Shown piece by piece: positions 44,851 through 57,379 of a DNA stretch of 64,000 nt (the first letter of the stretch is position 1; each line of letters starts with the position of its first letter). The notes beneath the pieces were generated by a model, which saw only the letters and a list, made by a program, of their open reading frames with translations, did not search any database and was not told the origin of the DNA. This DNA comes from Siphonodentalium dalli (lineage: Eukaryota; Mollusca; Scaphopoda; Gadilida; Siphonodentaliidae), in contig CP136062.1 in the NCBI GenBank assembly GCA_032622095.1, positions 744,001 through 808,000 on the forward strand. The letters are read 5' to 3'. Position numbers and translations under genes: made by a program.

Positions 44851-46969
44851 TCGTTACCAATCCCCCGACAAATTACAAACTATGTTATGCACTGAGAGGG
44901 GGAACTGCTCCTTGAGAAGATGTCCACTTGTAATTTTCCATCCAGTTCACTGCCGGCGTGGGCCAGTTCATTCGATGTTAATATCGAATAGTGGAGAAAT
45001 GGTATGTATATGTCGACCAAAGAAGGATTTTTGTTATAATTATGTCAGTAAGTGTGGCTAGTATGGATGTGCCTAATATTGAATTATGAGAAAATTAATG
45101 TTTATGTGTTGTAATTTGTCGATAAAGGTAACTTATTAATCATTTTCTTCTAAAAATAGCGCAAATGCTCTAATAATGATTGATATACATATACTGAATT
45201 GACGACCTTGTGTGGTAAACATGCACGATAATTGTTCATGGACATCCCGTCATTGAAATAAGCAAGAGTAATTGTTAAAAATATCCACAATATGCTCATA
45301 TAATTGAATAAGAGAGGTAAAATTAACAATCCTCGGGTGATGACACTGACACGATTGGTGGACAAAGTACCCTCTAAGAGTGACAGAGCACGAAGATATT
45401 ACCCCCATGGAGCAGAAACTTGAATACGAGGCCAGTTGAGCCCATTCTACGCCTAAACGAAACCTTAAATGTATAGATGGAATATTAAAATTTTCAATGC
45501 AAGAGAGTGACAATTATGATTTAAATATTATTAACAGTAAACTGCAGGCTAATTCTGTATATATTTTCCTTATATTTATTTATCAGAATACATAGATAAA
45601 TCTATATATATTTTGGTAAGAATATGGCACCTTTTGCTATTCGACGTTATCAAATATTTTGACAATTGACTAACCCACCAGTCAATGATTAATAACTAGA
45701 TTTTATTCTCCCTTAATTTACTTTCCAATAATGTAGGTTACCAACTATCTACCTTCTATTGTGGCATCTTGCGGACAATCTAGTTGGATCCTCGAAAAAC
45801 CACAATGGGGATTTTCCTTTCTCAACAAGCTGTGCATGAGCAATCGGCGGAAAACCACAGTACTGACACCAAAGCAACATATTCCCCGTAATATTATTGA
45901 AGAATGTTCAGTTGTGGGAGAGATAGTGCATTGAATATATATAGAGAAATATATACAGCGTGAACACACAGACAATACAATCAGCAATTGCTCTATATGA
46001 GCTCAGATCAACAAGAAGGATATATGCTGGAAAAATGCTCAAAATAAAAACAGAGACAACGCATTTTTCATCCCATTAGCATTAGCACATCACAAAAGAA
46101 TAATCATTCACATATTCCATCTTCTTGAAATTTGTGTGAATTGCCGGAACATTCATAACCGAAAATGATAAATGTTTAAGCCATACCTTCAACGATGACT
46201 CAAAATCACAATATAGAACTTAATAAACACCTTTACACATACTGTGGATGAATATAAATTGGATGGGGTCCCATCATTTACTTAAGTATAACTATGAGCA
46301 ATACAGTATTGCTTTGGATAGAATGTGCTCATGTCATGGTTAAAAGTAGGGTTAATTATTTTTAAAACAAATCAATCGTTAACAACATATATGCAGGTGA
46401 AGAATATGTCATGATTAAAATGGATCGGCTGAAAAATATATAGTTATCACATTTTGCCAATTGGTGTAGGCGGTTAATATTGTTATACAAATAAACCAAA
46501 TGGCCCCCACTATACAAGTTAGTGGTGTGTTATAATAAAATGTGCCATGAAGAATAAACACAATCAATGACAAATATTTTAGTTATCAAATAAAATAGTA
46601 AGGAGTTAAACTTAACCAAATTAATGAACTGATCAACACAAATAGTCTATAAAAAGCATGTCATTGGATTTAGAAACACACACAATAATTCAGTCTCACT
46701 GAATACCAGCACTGTATTATATTCTGAAGCCGAATTGCAATTGGGGGAATTTCAAAATAAGACATTTGCAATAATGGTATAAGAATATTCAATAGGTGGT
46801 TTATATAATTCGTCACATATCCTGGCTCAAAGTGGAATGGTTAACTCAATATCTCAATATCAGATACCATTAGTGACCCCTCAAGTTATTTAAATTAATT
46901 ATTAGTCACATAAGGTACACATCACCTATTGCACGAACTATCCGGATAAAGTTAAAAAAACGCTATTTA
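44851..46969. other. Stretch without a recognisable gene
   Basis: AT-rich DNA in which I recognise no domain, repeat or clear splice-flanked exon. Confidence 0.4.
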
Positions 46970-47560
46970 TTGCTAATAATTAGTGCCTCTTTAAGTAATA
47001 TGGGGCCAACGGCACCTAATCCATGACACTGCCCGTGTAAAATTACCTCTGTGTAATGAATTAGTCCCCATTTAAGTCAGCTGAGGTCAAAGACGCCTAT
47101 CCCATGATATGCCATGGTCATGTGACCCCCAATGTGTACCATTTTTCTACATATCGTCTCAGATTACAAGGAACGCCCTTTGTTGCTCATATATATTGTA
47201 CTATAATTTTGAAGTTCGCGTTAGTGTCAACGGCACCTACACAATGGTACTCCCCGTGTAAATTTGCCACTGTGTACCAATTTTCAGCAACCAGGGTTAA
47301 ACCATTTTGGGTATATGGTTAATTATTTAATTAAAATGATTTTCTAGTGCCTCTCTATGTCGACTGAGGTCGTATCAATTCCCTATTCCAATCAATTTCC
47401 AACAATCAGAAGTCAACCATTTTGGGTATATTACTAATTATTTAGTTAAATTAATTAGTATATCTAAAGCCCTTTAAGACAGCTGACGTCACCACTCCTA
47501 TCCCATGACACTCCCCAGGTCAATTGACCCCTGTGTACAAACGTTCAGCTCCGATATTCA
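46970..47560 (+). repeat. Degenerate repeat block, about 110-150-bp spacing
   Basis: Four or more diverged units share TAGTGCCTCTTTAAGT, (C/T)TGAGGTCA, GGCACCTA.CC, ATGACACT(G/C)CCCGTGTAAA and CTGTGTAC(C/A)AA. Two units also share AACCATTTTGGGTATAT and TTAATTATTTA. No coding content. Confidence 0.6.
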
Positions 47561-47935
47561 GCCGTTTTGTCGCCCATAGCATGCCGGAGAGACAAACATT
47601 CATAAAAGCACAATTGAGTTGCAATTTATCTGAACATTTCCCATCAATATATAGGACTCATTCTGCAATTGTTTTTATCTGTCGTATGCTTAATATTCCT
47701 GAACACCCCTCCAGATGGAAAATAGACCATTCCAATGTATTTATAACTGAGTGGGAGAATAACAAATAAAGGGTTAACATTCCGTATTCATATAGACATA
47801 ACCTTTTTTGAAAATGAACTCCTATGTTTATTTTTGAGTCCACCCATAGTAGGATATTTGTGTCTAAAAAAATAATGGTCACGAAATTTCTGAATAATAA
47901 AAGCGATATGAGAACGGTTTCTGGTTGTTGCGTTA

Positions 47936-48558
47936 TCTTTATATCTAAAAGAGTAGGATATGTCTGTCCGTCTGTCTGTCTGTCCATTTTTTCCTCCCAT
48001 TTCATTCTCCCATTTCAACCAAATTTGGTGTAGTGATTCAGGGTACCCCGCGGAGGTTATAATGGCGTATAGTTTTTCTAAATTTTGATTTAAAACAATT
48101 TAATTACATAAATAAATAAACAATAAGCTCAATATGGGCTATTTCACGATCTGATAAGTCCAATATGAACCTATGCAAATATTTAGGTCAAATATGAACC
48201 TATTTGGACGAGGATTTGTTGCAGCACCAGATGTACGCTCTTTATATATGTGTTTTTACTGTGGCCTGTGCCATCCAACGGAATAACTGGAATAAGTCAA
48301 GTATGGGCTTATTCCAGAACCAAATAAGTCCAAAATGAATCAAAGTCACTATTTAAGTCCATTATGAACCTACCAAAAATAGGATATATTGAAGTAGCAT
48401 AATATGTATTATCTCTATATATAAAAGAATAAGATATGTATCTCATGTGCGCGAAGCGCACACAGGGGCCACAGGCTGCTAACGCACAAGGGACAGGCCC
48501 CTTTCTGCGCAGGCCACAGGCCCCACCGACGACGAATAAGGGAGTCTGTTTCAGCTAG
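47936..48558 (+). mobile_element. Helitron-like non-autonomous element, possibly nested
   Basis: At 47936 the sequence TCTTTATATCTAAAAGAG, then GGATATGTCTGTCCGTC and a TCTG microsatellite, resembles 5' ends of invertebrate Helitron/Helentron elements. A second such start, TCTCTATATATAAAAGAA, lies at 48412. The block ends at CTAG (48555-48558) followed by T. A perfect hairpin, TGTGCGC-GAA-GCGCACA, lies near 48447. TC start, CTRR end and insertion between A and T are Helitron rules, but the hairpin is not in the usual place about 11 bp from the 3' end, so the call is tentative. Internal AATAAGTCCAATATGAACC words repeat between 48120 and 48400. Confidence 0.4.
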
Positions 48559-49319
48559 TAGTAAATAATTATTTTAAAGAAAATGTGCAATGTGATCAGC
48601 ATTATAAGAAGAATAAATTAAAAAAAAATATGTGTATATACACACTTTAAAGTTAGTGGTCAGATATACTATAAGTGTATAAATGCCGTTTGTGTTGTGT
48701 TATAACTGTTGTGTTATTGGTGTATAATATAGCAATATAGCAAGGGGTTTTCCAATTAAAATCGCAATTTGTTTGAGGCTTTTCTATGCAGAACAGTGTT
48801 CAGACGGGAATGTTTTCAGTGTTGAAGAGACAGGATTCAGATTCAAATCTACAACAAAAATATTTTGGTTTCCTTTTCTTTTTCAGAACAAAATAAGCGG
48901 TGTTCAGGAATGGCTGGCATAGCGTAAAGAGAATGCCGATCGCTATCCAATATAAACCCTAATTTCTGCAATGGCACTATGACCGCAACATATTTATTGA
49001 CAGAAGAATACAACGCAAAGGCTTTGAAATCGTATTAATCCGCGCAATAATTTTGTTGGCGCAATGCTAAGTATCCCGCGTGTAATGGGGTTCGTGAATT
49101 TTGATCGAAGTTCGAAATTCGGTGGAGTTTCGCGTGAAGTTAGATTGAAGTTCGAAGTTCGAAATTCAGATTGAAATTCAAACTCTAATTTGGTTTTTGC
49201 CTCAAGTTCTGTGTTGACACAATCTTACACAATACAGCACCTATCACAAAGGATGACATAATTGGCTTATGAACATATGCCGTGAACATTTCCACAAATG
49301 TCCAGGGTATTTCTGAGAT
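48559..49319. other. Stretch without a recognisable gene
   Basis: It contains AAGTTCGAA/GAAATTC words repeated near 49100-49190. I see nothing else. Confidence 0.35.
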
Positions 49320-49870
49320 CCCTCGTCAAAGCAATATTGAATTATCACCCATTAAGAGGGCAAAACAATTGAAAATCAACATTTGTTTTTGTCTATTTTC
49401 ACAATAAATCTCAGACATTTTGCCATATATCAACGAAATCATGGCGTTACCATACTTGGTATCTATAAGTATGTAGACTGCTATATCTTAGCAGGAAGAT
49501 ATCCCAAATTCTCTGATTTTTTATTTCGTTCTGCCGAATTTCCCCAAACCAGTGACTTTTTGCTGAATTTTGGGGGTGAGGGGTGAAACAATATTACATA
49601 ACACATCACTTATTGAATATGTTGACATAGTCAACATGTTGTCATATGCTGAATACATATCCGCAGTTTTCTACAATATATTGAAGATCGCAGGTCAAAA
49701 CAATATTGAACTATTCCTGATTAAGTGGTCCAAAAAAATTGAAAATTTGCGGTTTTTTGGGTCTATTTTTACAAAAAATCTCAGAAATCTTGATAACTTT
49801 CAACGAAATCGAGCACTATCATATTAGAAATATAAAAGTATGTAGAATACAATATATTGGCGTAAAAAAC
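49320..49870 (+). repeat. Diverged direct duplication, about 355-bp spacing
   Basis: TCAAAGCAATATTGAATTAT, ATTAAG.GG.C, AATTGAAAAT, TCTATTTT.ACAA and ATCTCAGA at 49327-49500 recur at 49695-49870 together with CAACGAAATC and AAGTATGTAGA. Both copies are noncoding. Confidence 0.7.
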
Positions 49871-50149
49871 TTGCGTTTCTCTACAATTGTGTCGCTCTTA
49901 GCCGCATGTATAAAAGATGGCAATTTTTGTTGATTTTTGCCGCTTAAACCTCTCAAAATCATTTTTTGCATTATTTGTATATTTCACACCGGGTCCTATC
50001 CGGTGCACAATGTCATAACATTCAAAATGATGTATCACAAGCCCGTGTGTGGTGCCGATGGACTAAATTCCTACTTCTAGTGAGCTTTTTTAGTTTGTCC
50101 GCTGTACTATATGTTTCTGTTACCAGAACTTGTACGTTACACAGGGATG

Positions 50150-50300
50150 GGGTAATTGTAATTTGTAATTGTAATTGATTGTAATTAATTACATTTTTTC
50201 AAGTAATTGCATGTAATGGATAATTTAGTTTATTCTCAATTACATGTAATTGCAATTGTAATTGGTTAGGATGTAATTGTAATTGTAAATAAGGTCTAAT
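50150..50300 (+). repeat. TAATTG-rich low-complexity tract
   Basis: Repeated TGTAATTG and complementary CAATTACA words form an imperfect inverted low-complexity block, with TTACATGTAA near its centre. It lies upstream of the hAT remnant and could belong to that element. Confidence 0.8.
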
Positions 50301-50694
50301 TTCAATTACTTAAAAATCACAGGTACTTGTTTCTTCTCAAAGTTTTCTTTCATGATTCATTCAATGGTTTCTTCAAATGTTTTTTTCCAAATTTCAAAGT
50401 GTTAGACTGGTGACTGGCTATCACTATGTTGTCACAACACTGAGTTTTTATCCACTGTGTCTCAATGGTGAATTCTGTTGACACCTCCTGTTTGTTTGCT
50501 TAAGCATTGGTTAACCTTTGAGGTAGAAGGCTTGTTTTGATAATTACAATGAGAAACCAACTTCAAATAATTGACAATAGATCACTATAATATATCACTA
50601 TTATGATCATGTTTCATTATCTCCACCTGTTATGGTATATATGCTATGGTAAAAAATCATACCAACCATTGCTAATGCTATCAACATGTCTACA

Positions 50695-51420
50695 CAAAAT
50701 CTGGCAGCATTTTAATTTGCAGAAAGACACATCGTGTCATATGAAAGCGAAGTGCAAACTTTGCCCAACTACAATATCCAGTTCCAAAAAAGTTACCTCC
50801 AATTTTTTGACACATCTGAAGGTAAGTTTCCATTGCTATGTATTAATTTTGTTTAATTCCATTGACATATAACTTCAGACATATGGTGGTATTGGTATAT
50901 GCATTGTTTCTTGTCCCTTCTAATTTGCAACTGAATGACAAAGTGGGGACAAATATCTGCCTCAATAATCCCCCAATTAGCACTGTCTAGTGGAGGCATT
51001 GTGTTACCAGTAAGCTGGTGGCCACAAAGGCTAATTACGTTTATGACTCTAATTAACAATCATAGTGTTGATTATTTCATTGTCCTTTACAATTGGCCTG
51101 GCTGTGTGAATGACTTACTGAGATAGTCTTATTCCCTTAATAATTAAATTATGGATACATGTGTGTTACTAAAATACTCTATTATTTTCATTTTATAGCG
51201 AAATAATCAAGATGTCTATGAATCCACAGTCACACAATCACCATCAGCAAGTGATCAACAACCTACTAGGATATTTCAGTATGCAAAAACATCGGTCAAG
51301 AATGCCAAAGCATTGAAGATAGTTAGCAAAGTTCATAAATCTCTGATATCATTCCAATTTCTAGAAGATCAACCACGACTACCAGCTGCCAATGCAACAC
51401 GCTGGAATTACCAGCTATAA
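50695..51420 (+). pseudogene. hAT-type transposase remnant: BED finger plus short C-terminal exon
   Basis: Exon 1 (about 50695-50821) encodes KIWQHFNLQKDTSCHMKAK, then CKLC and TSNFLTHLK, the BED zinc-finger pattern of hAT transposases and ZBED genes. The final zinc ligand after the splice (HLK, then RNNQD) is Asn instead of His. AAG followed by GTAAGT gives a strong donor at 50821, and TTTTATAG gives an acceptor at 51198. Exon 2 (51199-51420) keeps the frame, reads DVYESTVTQSPSAS through VSKVHKSLISFQF to AANATRWNYQL, and stops. ATRWN is a conserved hAT transposase word that normally lies far downstream of the BED finger. A large internal deletion has therefore removed the first catalytic residues, and codons after the stop resume hAT-like IMIRSVL. 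Confidence 0.65.
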
Positions 51421-51999
51421 ATCATGATTCGCTCAGTTCTACGAACAACTATACTGGACTCAGTACATTGGTTCGAATTATGAACAGACCGACACAGGCT
51501 TGAATGACAATAAGAAGGCAAACCTTGGTTTACGTAAACTTGAGTTTCAAAAAGACGAGAATACGGACCAATGCGGACCAATAACCCCAGCTTACTCGCG
51601 CCGAAGCTAGGTAACACATCGTGATCACCGTGGTTTCGGCCTGGTCTAGACTGTAGTTCACGCGAAGCCTGGTCCAGACCAGAGACCAGAATTCGGCCGT
51701 AAGAGTTCCTCATGCAGGTTAAGAAAACATAAGAAAATACTTCCCAATAAATCGAGTGACATCGAGCTGACACATGCTATCTGGTCTTATGTTGGGAAGA
51801 AGCAGCCTGGACGATTCAAATGGAGTTTGGCTCTTTCCTCTATCGTATAATACATACGAGAAAGTAGAAACTTTAACTCTGAACTCCAGATACAAGACTT
51901 AACAGTATTCCCAGTAATATATTCATTATTGCCTCCTTTTGAGGAGAGATATAATTTGTACATGGTCATTTACAAATATATTGTACATAAATCAAGAGA
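51421..51999. other. Stretch without a recognisable gene
   Basis: The first few dozen bases may continue the hAT remnant after its stop. The minus-strand open frame at 51408-51773 is not recognisable. Confidence 0.4.
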
Positions 52000-52700
52000 T
52001 CAAATAACAAGCACATGAACTCAATGTATAAATATAGACACGTGACGATATAATGATCACATGCGAATGGTATATAATTGTAAATACAATGTAAACATAG
52101 TACTCGTGTTCTCGAGTGCTGAACGTATAACTCGAAATATAGACTATTATAAAACAAATTATACGTAAAATGGATACGCAGAACGAAGTTATATATATCA
52201 CACCCGTGTGTTCGATGATGGTCGTCACTAAGCAATATATCACATGCGTGAGATTATTATGGTAATCCAATGTTATGCATGCATAGACTAATTAGAATAT
52301 CACATTATATATATGTTGGGTGCAGAAAATAAATTTACATATATCGCATCACCAAGGAATATCTCACATGCGAGAAGTCATGACATTATTCGTTATGTAT
52401 AGTATGCTTAGATAATTTAGAAAACAGATGATACACATGTTTGGTGCACAAAGCAGATGTATGTATCCATCACCCATATAGCCGTCGAGTGACGGCCGTC
52501 AATAAAGAACACCTCACATGCGTGAGGTTGTTATGATAATAGTTAGGCAGCATATACTATTTAGAAAATAAATTATATATATATATGTGTTAGCCTGCAC
52601 ACACACAAACAAAAATATATAGATATGTATATCACAACCGTGCGATCAAATGAGGAGCAACGCTACAGAAAATATTACATGCATTAGGTTCTAATGTTAA
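52000..52700 (+). repeat. Degenerate tandem repeat, about 130-bp period, with palindromic core
   Basis: Units share CGTCA.TAA..AA(T/C)A.CTCACATGCGTGAG, TTATGATAAT, ATAGACTA(A)TTAGAA and ATATATATGT. The core is a hairpin in most units: CCTCAC-ATGC-GTGAGG near 52533, TCAC-ATGC-GTGA near 52240 and TCTC-ACATGC-GAGA near 52363. The array abuts the 3' end of the minus-strand LINE and may belong to its 3' region. Confidence 0.65.
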
Positions 52701-52730
52701 TTCAGAAGTTTGGCTTGTATCCTGACATTG

Positions 52731-54376
52731 TCATATCAGTTGATATGTGTTTGACACCAGTCTGGACATTGTCAGAAGAAAAGATGATGACACCTCTATA
52801 ATCAGGTTGTGGCATTTCTGAATGGGATATGTTAAGTACGGATCCTTGGTCCCAAGCAGTATTGCTAGAAATTCATTTTTAGGTAAGCCGTCCAAGTAGA
52901 CGAACACTGAAATGCCGTTATGATTTAGTATTGTCCCCCATAACTGGTTCCTTAACATCAGAATTGCGTGGGCTGTACAGCAGAACATTAAGTGATCAAG
53001 TTCGTTGTCGTATGCTTTATAACACTGGTGGCAGGTCAAGTTATTTGGGTAGGTTGTTTTGTTGAGAAGTTTGGCCAAGTTATAGAATTTATCAGCTGCG
53101 TTTGGGTGACATTGAAAGAGTCTCCATATTTTCCATCCGGATAGGGGGTCACGGAGAACATGTTTGACAATAGAAAACCTTCTTTCGTTGGAAATATGTG
53201 CTTTCCACTGTGGCGTGTACGTTATCTTTACAACACTTTTAACGATTGTCTTCCATGACTTGTGATCAGGGAAGTTCCCGTGGAGTAGAAAGTTGTCAAC
53301 GTGCACCATGAGTCCATACTGTTCAAGTAAAGGGAAAACATCAGAAACAAATCCGGAAGCTGGGCGACGAAATAGACGATACAGGTGTGCTTTGAAAACA
53401 AATAGTTTAAGCGGAGTTTGATGTCCAGGAGGAAGGTGAATCAACTGCCCCAGAAAGCACAGTTTGCGGATATGTATTTCTCGTTGAACAGGAAGTTGTC
53501 CTACTAATCCAAGCGCAATATCAGTACTTGTGCGTTTTGGTAATTGCTGCGAGTATTTTACACACGTGCGCAGAGAACGTTCTATTATGTTAACAGATGA
53601 TTGTGTTTGAAGTGATGTGAATTCCGTGCCGTATAATGATTTGGGTAGGACAACGGTCCGTAACATATGGTTCATTGTCAGAGGAGTAGCGTATTTAAGA
53701 GAGTCATTGCCAATCATAGAGAAGAAGGTTTTCCTAAGTTTTGCTGCGACGTCTGAAGCAAATGATGAGCTACTTGGGAATTTTTCCTGACACAAGCCAA
53801 GGTGAACGCACCCCTTGTCTTCTTGCAGCGAATCAGGCCGAGTATCCATGGACGATTTTTACGATCATATAATGACCTGGGCTCGTTGAAGACGACTACC
53901 TTGCTTTTCACACAGGAAAATCCAAATCTCCAACGAACGCTGTAGTCAAAGCAGATATTTACAAGTGAGTCAAGTCCTTGCTTGGTAAGGGCGATAATTG
54001 CTATATCGTCGGCGGTCGTTGGTGTTGCACATGGAACAGAACTAACACTCAGTCCGAACTGTGATTTGTTCAGGTCGATCAGAAGGTCGTTTATGTAGGT
54101 AAGATAACAGAAAGGTGAGAGCACGGTTCCTTGCCTTGTTCCTTGTCCGATGCTGAACTTCTCTGAGACGTTACCATTATATAGAATAACGCTTTCTATG
54201 TCCTCGTGAATGTTTGACAGCAATCTAACAAATTTCCGCGGGAAGCCTAGTTGTATGAACTTATAAAGAAGTCCAATATGCCACACGCGGTCGAAGGCTT
54301 TGTTGGAATCTAAGAACGCAGCAAATATACGAGAATCGTGGTCTTTTGCGTACGATATGGCTTCTTGCAGAATAAA
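52731..54376 (-). pseudogene. LINE ORF2: catalytic reverse transcriptase and C-terminus
   Basis: After the TAA the same frame continues with FILQEAISYAKDHDS, FLDSNKAFDRVW (motif A), GQGTRQGTVLSPF (motif B) and TADDIAIIAL (motif C, Thr replacing Tyr). A frameshift near 53840 moves the homology into the frame ending at 52731. That frame carries VHLGLCQEKFPSSSSFASDV, TVVLPKSLYGTEF and the zinc knuckle CHQCYKAYDNELDHLMFCC. One stop and one shift keep it from being functional; the catalytic aspartates themselves are intact. Confidence 0.85.
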
Positions 54377-55912
54377 TTAAGTCATATTACATCCTAAACC
54401 TTTCTGGAAGCCACACTGAAGATTATGAGGGAAATCTTTGACCTTATCACTGCTAAGTATGCGTTTCAGAAGAATTGTCTCAAAGAGCTTGTTGATGACA
54501 GGTAGGAGCGTTATCGCTCTGTAACTGTCGGGTAATATTGGTGGCTTTGGGTGTCCTTTATAAAGAGGAATGATCACGCCTAGTTTCATCTCCGGGGGAA
54601 TCCATTCAAACTTGAGAAGAGAGTTAAAAAGAATACAAAGACACTGGATTAGTCCATCGGAATAGCTTCGAAGATGTTCACTGGATATAGAATCATGCCC
54701 TGGTGCTTTATTACATTTCAAGCTACCAATTGCGTTAAGAATTTCCGATATAACAATGGGTTCACACTCTGGGGCCGAGGTTCCGCTACTGTCGTCACCA
54801 GTACAAATAAATTTGTTTACCTCGTTGCACACTTCGCGTTCGAATTCCGGCACACTATGTTTTTCGGGGGTGTACAGTTCAGAAAAGTATGATCTCCAGC
54901 CAGATAATATCACCTTCTGGTCACGCAGAACAGTCCCTTCGAATTCCATAGCAGAACCAATTGTTTTCACTGCAGTTTGCGTTCTTTTAAGCGAGCGCCA
55001 AAATTGAACATGATCACTCTTGGCATAACATTTATTCATACGAAACACACGCACAGCTGAGCGGTGAGCTCTCCTGAATTCTCGCTTAGCACTCCTGTAC
55101 TCATCAAAGCAAGTCGCGTTCCTTCTGGGACGTCCTGCAATCACCCAACTTTTATGTAACTTTTGTAATTGGGATTTGAGGCCGGTCAGATCAGCATTCC
55201 AGTATGGCTTCAAGCGAGAACGAAATCGTTTCACGGGAACTGCAGTATCTGCAGCTGCTACAAGGGCATTCACAATGTCAGCGTAGAATTTGGCAATTGC
55301 GTCTCTGGAAGTAATATCACATCCGTGTGGACACAGCATATCAAGGCAATGCTTGTATAACGATGTATTGGCACGTTTCCACGCGTAGCGTTTCCGGATA
55401 AAATTAGTAACACAAGAGTCAAGTTCTTCAGAAAATAGTATGGAACAAGTAACGGGTAAATGGTTTGATGTGTTCATAGCTTCGTCGTTCAAGGTGCTAC
55501 ACTTAGAGACCATATGCGTGAGACACTTCGGCACAAGAATGTGGTCAATGAGAGATGGTCTATTGATAGTATAATATGGAAAATATGAATAATTGCTTCC
55601 CGAACATATGTCCATGGTCATTAGCGAAGTTAGTGCGCTTTGCTTTAGGAATGTTGCAATCAATTCCGTTCTAGTGTTTGGAGAATTGACCCGCGGTGTA
55701 TGGAAAGCCTTTTGCATGTGAGCATTGAAGTCCCCCATCAAAATAACTAGACCATGTGCAGATAGCATGTCGACGATATTTCCTAATGTCTCTAAATAGC
55801 CGTTAAATAAGTCATCTCCGTAGTTAACGTTCGGGGGATACACTTGGATTATTGACACCACACACTCTCGGTTTATGCGGAGCTGAATTCCAACAAGAAA
55901 ACTAAGATGCAT
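54377..55912 (-). pseudogene. LINE ORF2: endonuclease C-terminal part and N-terminal reverse transcriptase
   Basis: From the ATG at 55912 the frame enters mid-endonuclease. It shows ILMGDFNAHMQKAF (GDxN-type motif), RPSLIDHILVP and TSNHLPVT (SDH-type motif). The first NxNG motif is missing, so nicking activity is lost. The reverse transcriptase begins with KCNKAPGHDSISSEHL, SYRAITLLPVINKLFE and LQCGFQKGLG. An in-frame TAA at 54377-54379 follows NMT, just before motif A. The same TAA is present in the partial copy at 63246-63248. Confidence 0.85.
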
Positions 55913-55915
55913 GCA

Positions 55916-56788
55916 TCAGGTCACCCATGAACTATTTAGCAATAGAATAATTCAGTTCGGTTGCGGTTTCACAACGTTACAACTGACATACGATTACACA
56001 AGACACACCTTGAATGTGGAACTGTGTAAGAGTGAATATTAATGTTCTAAATCCCATGTTTCACCTTTAGTTGTGATTGGGGGAGGTGTGTCGTACTTTA
56101 TTAACACGCAAGTAGTGTAATTAAGTACGGGTAATTAGAAGTAACAAATCGTTTAGTTTCTATCGTATCGACTGAAAGGGGTGAGCAGATTATTGGTGAT
56201 GAATGTTCTCGTTAGCTGTCAATATAATATGCATATTTGCCCCGTTACGTTTATACACTGTAGCATTGGCGGGCCAGAGTGTGTTGACATGTTAATTGTT
56301 TGGTTCATTAATAACAGATCAGCGGGGATTTGTCGTGAAAACGTACACGTATACGTGGAAATATGCTACGGTTACGGTTAAATTAATGGTTCTTCTATTA
56401 CACCACCGTGTATACTCGGTTTAAATATGTATATTATATAGGGACGTGTGCTCAATTTTGGTGTGGACCGATGATCGAAAAAACTAAATCGGAGGTAAAT
56501 GTCGCAGGCCGGAGGACCATTTTTTCAATAATTTTTAAAGAAATTGAGCAGTTGCAACAGAAGCAGCAAAAAAGGGTGTACAATTGGCAAATGATGAGGG
56601 GCGGTGTGACGTGTAACTAGGATTGAAATTAGATATGCAATTTGGAGATTATTGGATGAGGGATGTTATATTAATTATATTAAAGGGACGAGAGGGTTTA
56701 GTTGTCGAAAATATTTGCTCCAAACACCGTAAACAGATCAATATTAAAACGCATACATTTTGGTTCAAATATACGATCACTATATCCC
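55916..56788. other. Stretch without a recognisable gene
   Basis: Short open frames at 56181-56832 carry no recognisable domain. The stretch ends at the TTAA of the next element. Confidence 0.4.
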
Positions 56789-57379
56789 TTAAAGGGGTAC
56801 TGTACGCCAAATGTTGTTGTTGGTTTCTATAGTCTCCGAGTCGGAGAATAAGGTAAAAAAAATTCCAATATTTGAAAGTCTGTTGAGTACGAAGTCATGT
56901 TACGGATGACAAATTTACCGGAATGCAAAAATACAAATTGTCGTTGTCGAGTAATTTTTGTAAAGTTTTCAACCAAATGAATCAAATAAAAGTTATATTA
57001 TATGCATACTAGTCCCATATAATCATTTAAGTTATTGTATCGTCGCTAGTCAGTGAGTGGCTTGAGTGTTCTCCCCGTATCATCATAATATTTTAAGCGA
57101 TCGTGTGTGCGATCGGTTTAACAATCCAGTATCCCTCAATTACTGTTTTTGATTACGGTAATTCGTAATTTAATTGACGCCATTTTATGGCTCCAGTCAT
57201 AAATTCAATTTATATCAAATTATTAACTTTTAAATTATTAAATTTTAAGATGGCCTATTAACCTGAGCGTTTACAGAATACATCTTCGACTCAAATTACT
57301 TATGTTTCTATATATTATCGATATTAGATCGTTGTTGTCACCGGAAATGTAATGAAAATGGCGTACAGTACCCCTTTAA
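56789..57379. mobile_element. 591-bp TTAA MITE (Kolobok-like), copy 1
   Basis: The ends are perfect inverted repeats of about 21 bp including TTAA: the left end begins TTAAAGGGGTACTGTACGCC and the right end is its reverse complement. A second copy lies at 59935-60502. It has no coding capacity. TTAA duplication and AGGG-type ends fit a miniature Kolobok-type element; piggyBac also uses TTAA, so the superfamily is inferred partly from the THAP-bearing neighbour. Confidence 0.85.

Larger units (their letters stand above)
52731..55915 (-). mobile_element. Nimb/I-like LINE, 5'-truncated, minus strand
   Basis: Minus-strand LINE starting inside the endonuclease domain near 55915 and running through reverse transcriptase and CCHC C-terminus to 52731. 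It is the same family as the plus-strand LINE at 24438-27568. Part of it (54332-55132) is repeated nearly identically at 63201-64000. Upstream of the start the frame is closed by TGA, consistent with 5' truncation. Confidence 0.85.

Noticed and set aside
51408-51773. 121-codon minus-strand frame
   Set aside because: It overlaps the end of the hAT remnant on the opposite strand and has no recognisable domain.
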